A stretch of DNA of 64,000 nt from DAOPYU01 sp942493245 (GTDB taxonomy: Bacteria > Sumerlaeota > Sumerlaeia > UBA8349), in contig OW818685.1 of NCBI GenBank assembly GCA_942493245.1, positions 4,216,001 through 4,280,000 of the forward strand, in the 5' to 3' direction. Under the pieces are notes generated by a model. It ran no database searches and had not been told where the DNA came from. It saw nothing but the letters and a program-made list of their open reading frames with translations. How positions within the stretch are numbered: the first letter of the stretch is position 1; each line of letters begins with the position of its first letter. Positions 35,428 to 42,509 of the stretch are shown piece by piece. Made by a program: the position numbers and the translations under genes.

Positions 35428-35826
35428 AAAAGTTTGCCTGTTTTTCCCGATCTCTCCAGACCGTTTTCAGATGTGGTTTTCCTTTCTTACTTTTTCGACG
35501 TAGCAATCGCGTTGACCCGCCTCGGGTTAGGTTTGGGGCGATTTTCCGCCTCCCGAATCCGTGTCTTCGGTCCTCTTCTGGCACTTTCCATGCGCCGTAT
35601 AGTCCAACCCGGTTTCACCGGGAAAAATTTGCCGTCGGGTAAATCCTCGCCGTTGCGTCTTCGGGCGGCAGAGTCTGCCGGGGGCATTCAGGAGGTTCGT
35701 ATCCCAGCCCTTCCCGTTTCCGGGGGAGGTGGTACGGGTTTCTCGGCTGTGATCCACTTTTCCCGGTCCTGATTCTTCCTGCGCCGGGGATCGAACACCC
35801 GTTTCGTTCAAAGGAGGTTCCGTTTC

Positions 35827-36354
35827 ATGAGCGCTCAGATTCAAGCGGCGCAAGCCGCGCTCAGCAACCCCGCCGTGCGCCAGCTCACCTCGCGGCTGCT
35901 CGGGGGCGTCCTCTCCGGGGGAGGCATTGCGGGGACAGCCCAGACGCAACAGGCCGCTCCCGCACTCCAGGCCCAGGGGTCCAGTTTCGCGGGGTTGCTT
36001 CAGACGGCGGTGCAATCGGTCATGCAGCTCACGTTCGGCGCGCCACAGGCGGTGCTGGCTCAACCACCCGCAACACCTGCCACGAGTACGTCAACGGTTT
36101 CGAACAGCCCTTCCACGTCCAGTTCAGCCGCCGACCTGGCAAAGAAGCAGGAACTTCTGCAGCGGGTGATCCGGGACATCCTCAGCGGGAAGGACTTGCA
36201 GACATCGTCCTATACCGCCGAAGAACAGAAGTTGATCCAGCGCGTCCAGGCGTTTTTCGATCAGTACCCCTCCCTCAAGCAGTATGCCGAAGGGGCCGAC
36301 TCCGACAAACTGGCGGCCGAACTGGCCCGTGTGTTTCAAGCGGTGGGGATTTGA
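35827..36354 (+). CDS. Hypothetical protein with Ala/Gln-rich and Ser/Thr-rich segments
   Basis: 175 aa with a near-perfect AAAGGAGG ribosome-binding site 9 nt before ATG, so it is probably well translated. Residues 1-85 are Ala, Gln and Gly-rich with weak amphipathic helices (VRQLTSRLLGGVLSGGGIAG). Residues about 86-103 are a Ser/Thr linker. Residues about 104-175 form a charged helical domain (LAKKQELLQRVIRDILSGKD, ending in DKLAAELARVFQAVGI). There is no signal peptide or membrane helix. No family is recognised. It stands alone between two repeat-rich intergenic regions. Confidence 0.65.
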   Translation: MSAQIQAAQAALSNPAVRQLTSRLLGGVLSGGGIAGTAQTQQAAPALQAQGSSFAGLLQTAVQSVMQLTFGAPQAVLAQPPATPATSTSTVSNSPSTSSSAADLAKKQELLQRVIRDILSGKDLQTSSYTAEEQKLIQRVQAFFDQYPSLKQYAEGADSDKLAAELARVFQAVGI

Positions 36355-36521
36355 CCGGGGATCATAACGACAGGAAAGTGTGAACAACAGAAAGCAAAGG
36401 CGCAGGAACACAATGAGAAAGTTGTGTCCCTGCGACCTGGTGTTGAATCGGTTCGTAATTATAGCATTCTCAAAAATAATGCCCAAAAGGATTGTTGAAA
36501 TCCAGAAGGGATTCCCCTTGA

Positions 36522-36686
36522 GTAGCCGTAGGTGACCGAAGGGAACCTACGGAATATGTCCCCACAATATTCCAACCCCGAAGGGGTTCCCCAATCCGGC
36601 CTGTAAATGCTTTGTTGGGGCACCCCTTCAGGGTGCAGAATTTACTATCTCTTTTCCGTGGGTTCCCTTCGGTCACCCACGGCTAC
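36522..36686. repeat. 165-nt inverted-repeat element with internal hairpins
   Basis: Outer arms of 32 nt (36522-36553 and 36655-36686) match at 30 of 32 positions when inverted. Each arm is itself a hairpin: CCGTAGGT with ACCTACGG on the left, CCGTGGGT with ACCCACGG on the right, so the two differences are a compensated A-T to G-C pair. Between them are AACCCCGAAGGGGTT (36574-36588) and CACCCCTTCAGGGTG (36621-36635). It occupies most of the gene-free stretch 36355-36798; no open frame fits it. Confidence 0.7.
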
Positions 36687-36695
36687 TAATGGGAA

Positions 36696-36710
36696 GGCCC
36701 CTCCGGGGCC
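36696..36710. repeat. Short perfect hairpin
   Basis: GGCCCCTCCGGGGCC, a 6-bp GC stem 10 nt right of the inverted-repeat element. It may help end transcription of the SPFH genes, whose last stop is about 90 nt away. Confidence 0.4.
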
Positions 36711-36798
36711 AATTATTCGCACATCATTTGGACAAAACTTTTGAGAAACGTTATATCAATTGCCCCTTGTCAATTATCCATGATCCATTTCCCCGGCC

Positions 36799-37944
36799 TC
36801 ACTTGGTCGCGCCCATTTTCTCGACCATTTTTTCCGTGTCGAGGAAGTCGTTCTGGATCGTGGAGACCTTCATATCGCCCAGTTGCAGGGCCTTGATGGT
36901 TTGCAGGGCGACGTAGTTCGCGCCGCCTGAACCGCTGAGAGCCTGGGCTTTGAGCTGTTCGGCCTGGGCGGTGGTTTCGCGTTCCAACAGGTTGCCCTTG
37001 GCGATTTTTTCGGCGGCGTACAGGTCGGCTTCGGCGCGGGTCTGTGTGGCCGTGAACTGAGCCTCGGCGTTGATCTTGGCGATCTTTTTATCCGTCTCGG
37101 CTTTCATGCCCACCAGCGCTGCGGTCATCTGTTCCTCGATAACGCCGACCAGCGCCCCGGTGTCGGCTGCGATTTTATTGGTTTCCCCGCTCTTTTCCGC
37201 CTGCTGGGCGCGAGACTTGTTGAGTTCGACGTCCTGGTCGGCCAGTTTTTTCTGAAGGATCTTGGCCTCATAGGCGGGGTCAAACGAGATATCGCGCACC
37301 AGGAGGTCTATGAGTTCGATATTGCGGACGGACAGATCCTCCGTCAGGATCCTGGTCACCGCGTTGGCTTTCTCGATACGGACCAGCGGATCGTAGAACT
37401 CTTCGGTATTCATCTCGCCCATGATTCCGCGCACGACGTTCTGCACCTGGTCGCGCACGATGTTCTTGTAGCGGATCTCGTCGTTGAACTGTTGAAAAAC
37501 TTTATGCGCGGCTCCGTCCATGATGCGGTACTTGACGGTCACGTCGAGGCGGACGGCATTGGCGTCCTTGGCTTTCACTTCGATCATCTCGGGACCTTCG
37601 GGCGCAACGGCTTCTTCAGGGGCAACCGTCCCTTGTACCCGGGAAAGCAAACTCAGGCCCTTGTAGATTTCCCGCTGGTGCGCGCGTTCCTCGGAGGTGG
37701 TAAACTGGATGGTCTGGACGGTGGCGTCAAAGACTTTCCAGGTGTCGAAGACGGGGAGTTTCCGGTGCCAGCCCGGACTGAAGTCTTTCTGCTCGACCCC
37801 TTTTTCGCCGAAAATGGCGTATTGACGGGTCCGGATGCCCACCTGGCCCACTTCGATACGGATCAGAAAGGTCTTGAAGACTAGGAACGTTCCGATAATC
37901 AGGATCGAAACGATCATACAGAATATCTTGAGAGGTTTCATCAT
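36799..37944 (-). CDS. SPFH/Band 7 membrane protein (HflC-like position)
   Basis: 381 aa. One N-terminal transmembrane helix at about residues 5-27 is followed by the SPFH core (VGIRTRQYAIFGEKG, DANAVRLDVTVKYRI) and a long Ala/Glu/Lys coiled-coil (about 230-330). It ends with a helix containing KMVEKMGATK. SPFH proteins form large membrane-bound rings; HflK/HflC restrain the FtsH protease, others act in lipid microdomains. It lies 24 nt after a second SPFH gene and probably forms a hetero-oligomer with it. It is longer than E. coli HflC and not close enough to name. Confidence 0.82.
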   Translation of the reverse strand: MMKPLKIFCMIVSILIIGTFLVFKTFLIRIEVGQVGIRTRQYAIFGEKGVEQKDFSPGWHRKLPVFDTWKVFDATVQTIQFTTSEERAHQREIYKGLSLLSRVQGTVAPEEAVAPEGPEMIEVKAKDANAVRLDVTVKYRIMDGAAHKVFQQFNDEIRYKNIVRDQVQNVVRGIMGEMNTEEFYDPLVRIEKANAVTRILTEDLSVRNIELIDLLVRDISFDPAYEAKILQKKLADQDVELNKSRAQQAEKSGETNKIAADTGALVGVIEEQMTAALVGMKAETDKKIAKINAEAQFTATQTRAEADLYAAEKIAKGNLLERETTAQAEQLKAQALSGSGGANYVALQTIKALQLGDMKVSTIQNDFLDTEKMVEKMGATK

Positions 37945-37968
37945 GGCTGTTTCTTCCTTTCTGCCGGG

Positions 37969-39207
37969 TTAGCGGGCGGCTGCTTGCGGTTTGGGTTCCG
38001 GCGCTTTGAGTTCCGCCGGTTTGGGTTCCGGCACGGAGGACGGCATGGCCGACCGACCTTCCGCCGCGGCGGGCGGTTCCTCGATGTGAGAGAACCGCTC
38101 GGTCTGGCTGTTGATGATAAAGGGCTGTCCGGTCACGTTCATCTGTTGCAGGCGCTCGGCATATCCCAATTTCACGATGTTCCGGCCCCCTTCGCCCTGG
38201 AGGGCTTCCGCCATCTTTTTGGTTCCTTCGGCTTCGGTGGTGCCTTTGGCCAATACGGCCTTGGCGTTGTTTTCGCTCTTGATGTACTGGGCGTCGGCGT
38301 CGCGGAGGGTCTTGATGGCGTAGGACTCCGCTTCTTTGACAGCGCGGTCGGCCTGGGCCTCGGCGGACACGACGAGTTTCTTCATCTCGCCCTCGTACGA
38401 CTTGACCCGGACCTCTTTTTCCTTGGTAGCGCGGGTGGTGTTGACGATCTGGTCCTCACGCGCGGCGTTGGCTTTCGACATCTCTTCAAGTACGCCCTGG
38501 TCGGCCAGTTTTTTCTCCCGAACCTTCTTCAAATAATCCACGTGGAAGCGGAAGTCCTCAGCGATGACTTTGGTCACCATGATCCCGTGGGGATTGAGGC
38601 GTTTGTTCATCTCTTCCTGCGCTTCTGTCGCCTTCTTGTTTCGTTCGCTGGCGTTGTAGAATTGCTCGGTGGTCAGCTCGCCGTAGATGGTCCTGCAGAT
38701 CGAGCGGGCGTAGTCGCGGACCCACTTGGTCTTGTACAGATCGCCGACGCCGGAGGATTTGATGACGTCCCCGAGCTGGTCGAGCATGATGATGTAGTTG
38801 ATCGTCAGGTCCAGGAACACGTCGTTTCCGTCCGTGGTCTTGATACGCAAATCGTCCTGTCCCTTGCGCTCACCTCGATCGGCGGCAGAGGTCATTTCCA
38901 GGCGCTGCTCGGTCTTGTCCATCACATAGAATGACGTGAGAATCCCGTTGTAGATGGTGGTTCCCGACTCGTTGATGGGGGTCACCTCGCCGGTCAGGTT
39001 GTTGACCCGAACGCCGATCTCGGACCCGGACACGCGCTGGATACGGATCGTGGCCAGAAGCGCCAGACAGGCCAGAAAGATGGTAAAGAGCAGCAACAGA
39101 ATGGAACTGCGGAAATAACGAACGACATCTCCGATCGGAACTTTTGGAATCTTGATCCTCGGCGATAGTGGCGGACGTGGTGGTAATTGAGGCTCGTTTT
39201 CGAGCAT
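37969..39207 (-). CDS. SPFH/Band 7 membrane protein (HflK-like position)
   Basis: 412 aa from ATG 39207. The N-terminal cytosolic segment is Pro-rich (about 38 residues), followed by a transmembrane helix at about 34-55 (SSILLLLFTIFLACLALLAT) and the SPFH domain (GSEIGVRVNNLTGEVTPINE, DVFLDLTINYIIML). A coiled-coil of AEAQADRAVKEAE type follows, and the tail after about 385 is made of Pro, Ala, Glu and Lys repeats. The Pro-rich N-terminus and its place upstream of a second SPFH gene recall HflK. No ftsH is visible nearby. Confidence 0.82.
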   Translation of the reverse strand: MLENEPQLPPRPPLSPRIKIPKVPIGDVVRYFRSSILLLLFTIFLACLALLATIRIQRVSGSEIGVRVNNLTGEVTPINESGTTIYNGILTSFYVMDKTEQRLEMTSAADRGERKGQDDLRIKTTDGNDVFLDLTINYIIMLDQLGDVIKSSGVGDLYKTKWVRDYARSICRTIYGELTTEQFYNASERNKKATEAQEEMNKRLNPHGIMVTKVIAEDFRFHVDYLKKVREKKLADQGVLEEMSKANAAREDQIVNTTRATKEKEVRVKSYEGEMKKLVVSAEAQADRAVKEAESYAIKTLRDADAQYIKSENNAKAVLAKGTTEAEGTKKMAEALQGEGGRNIVKLGYAERLQQMNVTGQPFIINSQTERFSHIEEPPAAAEGRSAMPSSVPEPKPAELKAPEPKPQAAAR

Positions 39208-39433
39208 GGTTCTGAATCCCCTTCCTGAAAGATAATCTATGGATACCCATCGCCCCCCCACAGGGAGGGATGGGTCTTGTTCCCGTTGACGCGTTTCGAT
39301 TCCCTGACACTGGCGCGTACAGGCGAAACGCTTTTTCCTACCTTGAAAACCGCAGGAAACTGATCGTGGCTATTGTAACGAACGCCCGGACCGTATTACC
39401 ACGAGAAAGCGGGACCGATTTATAGAACCCGGC

Positions 39434-40294
39434 TCAAAGATCCTCCTCGCCGTTGCGCTCCGGGGAATCTTCTTCCTCCTCTTCCTTGAGCGCCATGCGT
39501 TCCAAGGGCGAAAGTTCGGGAGGAGCCCTGAAAATCCACCAGAGCGCCAGGATGACCGCGATTGGAAGCACGATCAGCACACATGGGATCGGCTGCAACA
39601 TATCGAGAAAGAAGAGAAAGATCGCGACGATGAAGACCACGAACACCTTCATGATCTTGATCTCGAACTCACACTTGCGCGACGCCGGGTGGCTGCAGAT
39701 GAAACGGTCGTGGCGCAGCCAGGCGTCGCGGGGATACGTCAGCGGCGGAAACTCATAGTGCGCCGATTTCTTCTCGAAATCCACCACGCAGCGCGCATGA
39801 CCGCGCGCAGCCAGGTTTTTGAGCCGTTCCTTGAGCTGGCTCAGTGAAAGGCGCGTGAACCCCGCCAGCGAAGCCACGCGCAGCGGCCCGGACTGGCGCG
39901 AAGCCGCGCAGAGCAATTCATGTTCCCAGACGGCTTCGGCGGGCCAGTCCTCGCGTTTCGCCAGTTCGGTGAGTTCCGCTTCGAGTTCCCGCATGCAGGT
40001 ATCGCACAGGGGCGACTTGCCCGCAAGAAGTTCGGGATTTCCGCAGGCCACGCAAACGTTTTTCTGCGGCGCTGCGGCGGGCGCATCGAGCAGTTCGGGG
40101 AACTCGTAGATCTGCCAGTCGTCTTCCCGGCGCGAAGTCAGGACGCTCCCGTCGGCCAACGCGTCGAGAATCCGTTCGATGAGGTCCAACGAAACGGGGA
40201 GATAGGGCATCAGGTGGTTGGCCATGACGCGGCCTCCCCGCGCGACCGCCAGCCGGGCGGCCAGGTTCTCCACCGTACGCTTCAAGATGGACAT
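39434..40294 (-). CDS. Zinc-ribbon and winged-helix-like membrane protein, unknown function
   Basis: 286 aa from ATG 40294 (GAGGGA upstream). Residues 1-80 look like a small helical winged-helix-type domain (YLPVSLDLIERILDALADGS). A four-Cys zinc ribbon follows at about 80-102 (CVACG, then CDTCMRELE). A second helical domain spans about 115-185 (LAGFTRLSLSQLKERLKNLA, winged-helix-like). Two transmembrane helices lie at about 215-262 (VFVVFIVAIFLFFLDML), and the tail is very acidic (Glu run). The frame remains open far upstream only because it shadows tilS. A role as a membrane-tethered regulator is possible; no family is recognised. Confidence 0.68.
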   Translation of the reverse strand: MSILKRTVENLAARLAVARGGRVMANHLMPYLPVSLDLIERILDALADGSVLTSRREDDWQIYEFPELLDAPAAAPQKNVCVACGNPELLAGKSPLCDTCMRELEAELTELAKREDWPAEAVWEHELLCAASRQSGPLRVASLAGFTRLSLSQLKERLKNLAARGHARCVVDFEKKSAHYEFPPLTYPRDAWLRHDRFICSHPASRKCEFEIKIMKVFVVFIVAIFLFFLDMLQPIPCVLIVLPIAVILALWWIFRAPPELSPLERMALKEEEEEDSPERNGEEDL

Positions 40295-40581
40295 GGGACT
40301 CCCTCGCTCTGAGTACCCCACCGGTTCGTTCCACAGGGACCGTGACCGTTCATGTGGTTTTCGGCGGACAAGCGCACGTCCGGATGAAACCGCCTCACTC
40401 CGGTGTGTACTGTACTCTTTCCTCTTGAATAGCACGAAGCGCGCCAGAATGCAAGCGCGAGATAACTGGTTTATTGACAATAGATTGCGCGAGAAAGAGA
40501 CAGGGGTGAAGAGGACTCTTGTTTGTGGAATTCGCCACGTGTTGGTGTGACAAGCCAGAAAGGGGAATGCGGAATCGGAAT

Positions 40582-41700
40582 TCAAGGCCCCCGGAAGATG
40601 CGCAGTTGCTCGTCGCGTGGGATGTCGCGGTGGGGTTTCTGCCAGGCCCAGAGGATTCCTTCCGGCGAAATCCAGACCACGATGTTGCGGGCGGTCTGCA
40701 TCAGGCTGCCGGGCTGGGCGGTTCGTGCGAAGTTTTCCAGTTCGACAATCCGTTTCTCCTCGGGCGGGAAGGGGGTCTCGATCAGGCGCGACAGGAGCAG
40801 GCGAAGCAGGTAGGGGGCGAAGACGGCCTCGGGTTCTTCGCATAAAAGAGCCAGAGGCAATCCCACCCGGCGCGGGTCCGTGCGTTCGAGGAGGCGCGTC
40901 TGGTAGAGGTTCTCGATGTAGGCGTTCAACGCCCGATTTTCGCGTTCGAGGCGCCGGGCGGTTTGCGCCAGCATGCGGGCGGCGGGCGGGTGGTCGGTGT
41001 GGCGCTCGAGACAGGGCAGAATCTCGTGGCGGACCCGGCAACGCAGGAAAGCCGGATCGGTGTTCATGGCGTCCTCGGCCCACTCGAGTCCGGCCAGGCG
41101 GGCCACCTGTTGCAGGTCGGCGCGGGACCAGTGGATCAGCGGACGGACGAGGCGCAGCCCGAGCACTTCCGCCTCGGGGCCGAACCCGCCCAGCCCGCGC
41201 AGGCCGCTGCCGCGCAGCAGGCGCATCAGAAAGGTCTCGGCCAGGTCGTCCTGATGGTGAGCCAGCGCAACGGCCTGACACCGCGAGCGGGTGGCCAAAC
41301 CGCGCAGGGCGGCCAGCCGGGCCTCGCGCGCGGCATCCTCGAGAGAACCGTTCTTGCGGGCGTGGGCGTGGATCTTTTCCGGGTCGAGTTGACGGGCGTG
41401 AAAGGGGACACCCAGAGTCCGGGCCAGTTCGCGCGCGAGTTCCTGGTCGGCATCGGCCTGAGCGCCCCGCAGGCCGTGGTTGACGTGGAACGCGACGATT
41501 TCGGGCGCCCAGGCGGGGCGGAGTTCCGGCACGGCGGTCAGCAGATAGAGCAGGGCCACGCTGTCGGCGCCTCCCGAAACGCCCACCCCGAGGCGTGCGA
41601 CCCCGTCGAGCCAACGGGGCAATTCGGGCTGTCCCCAGAATCTTTGGATGAGCGTTTCGATGGAAACGGAAGGGGAGGCTTTGGACGGACGAGGGGTCAT
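40582..41700 (-). CDS. tilS: tRNA(Ile)-lysidine synthase
   Basis: 372 aa. It converts C34 of the AUA-reading tRNA(Ile) to lysidine with ATP and lysine. The N-type ATP pyrophosphatase loop is VGVSGGADSVALL at about residues 38-50. FHVNHGLRG, ALAHHQDDLAETFLMRLLRGSGLRGL and the WAEDAMNTDPAFLRCRVRHEILP region are all TilS signatures. The C-terminal part is helical and shorter than in E. coli, as in many TilS. It follows the LolD-like gene by about 100 nt on the same strand. It is an essential housekeeping gene. Confidence 0.93.
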   Translation of the reverse strand: MTPRPSKASPSVSIETLIQRFWGQPELPRWLDGVARLGVGVSGGADSVALLYLLTAVPELRPAWAPEIVAFHVNHGLRGAQADADQELARELARTLGVPFHARQLDPEKIHAHARKNGSLEDAAREARLAALRGLATRSRCQAVALAHHQDDLAETFLMRLLRGSGLRGLGGFGPEAEVLGLRLVRPLIHWSRADLQQVARLAGLEWAEDAMNTDPAFLRCRVRHEILPCLERHTDHPPAARMLAQTARRLERENRALNAYIENLYQTRLLERTDPRRVGLPLALLCEEPEAVFAPYLLRLLLSRLIETPFPPEEKRIVELENFARTAQPGSLMQTARNIVVWISPEGILWAWQKPHRDIPRDEQLRIFRGP

Positions 41701-41804
41701 CGGATGGTCGCTCTAATGGGCGTTTTCAAACCCCGGAACGTAAAGGTTTATATGGGGGATGCGCCTCACGGCGCCGGAGGGCCTCCCTTGCGTGGCCTTT
41801 TTGT

Positions 41805-42509
41805 TTATTCCGAACTTTCGAAACGCAGCGCGCCTTCTTTCAGGTACGCCCGCTGGTCGTAGCGCGCGGCCAGGGTGGTGTCGTGCGTCACGGTGACCAG
41901 GGTGGCGTTCTCGGTCTTCTGAAGATCGAGAAAACAGTCCGCCACGGCGTGCGCCGTCGTCTGGTCCAAGTTCCCGGTCGGTTCGTCGCACAGGAGCAGC
42001 GTGGGCGAACCGATCAGGGCGCGGGCGATGGCCACCCGTTGCCGTTCCCCTCCCGAGAGGCTCGAGGGGGTATGCCCCATGCGCTCGCCCAGCCCCACCC
42101 GCTCCAGAAGACTCCGGGCGCGCGCCACGGCGGCGGTGTCGGGCCGGCCATACGCCAGCAGGGGCAGCAGCACGTTCTCGAGCGCGGTGCATTGCGGGAG
42201 CAATTGGTGGTCCTGAAATACGAACCCGATTTCCCGATTCCGGAAACGCGCCAGTTCGGTTCCCGTCATGGCGAACGGATCGCGTCCCGCCAGACGGACT
42301 CGCCCTCGTGTCGGCGGCTCCAGTGTCCCCAGAATATGCAGCAGCGTGCTCTTGCCCGACCCCGACGGCCCCAGAATGGCCAGTGAGCGTCCGCGCTCGA
42401 CTTCCAGGTGAACCGCGTCGAGAATGCAGAGCGTTTCGCCCCGGGCGGTTGGGTACTCTTTATACAGGTCGTGAACGGAAACCACCGGATCGGCGCAGGG
42501 AACGGTCAT
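41805..42509 (-). CDS. LolD/MacB-type ABC transporter ATP-binding protein
   Basis: 234 aa. Walker A GPSGSGKST at about residues 47-55, Q-loop in FVFQDHQLLP, signature LSGGERQRVAIARAL at about 143-157, Walker B LLLCDEPTGNLD and switch His in VTVTHD. The EPTGNLD form and length mark the LolD/MacB/FtsE group. The stop of the upstream hybrid kinase overlaps its start by 4 nt. No permease is beside it; the orphan double-FtsX permease at 23995-27330 is a plausible partner, but only by family. Confidence 0.88.
   Translation of the reverse strand: MTVPCADPVVSVHDLYKEYPTARGETLCILDAVHLEVERGRSLAILGPSGSGKSTLLHILGTLEPPTRGRVRLAGRDPFAMTGTELARFRNREIGFVFQDHQLLPQCTALENVLLPLLAYGRPDTAAVARARSLLERVGLGERMGHTPSSLSGGERQRVAIARALIGSPTLLLCDEPTGNLDQTTAHAVADCFLDLQKTENATLVTVTHDTTLAARYDQRAYLKEGALRFESSE

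Noticed and set aside
35422..35772. Plus-strand frame of 116 codons in the repeat-rich gap after addA
   Set aside because: It begins inside a REP-like palindrome, lacks a ribosome-binding site, and its composition looks like read-through of non-coding DNA.
40295..41614. Upstream extension of the zinc-ribbon protein frame across tilS
   Set aside because: The extension is Arg/Pro-rich shadow of tilS on the same strand; the ATG at 40294 has a ribosome-binding site and begins the conserved-looking part.
41750..41804. Hairpin with a T-run between the LolD-like gene and tilS
   Set aside because: The T-run is on the plus strand, where no gene ends; on the minus strand it would precede the stem, so it is not a terminator for these genes.
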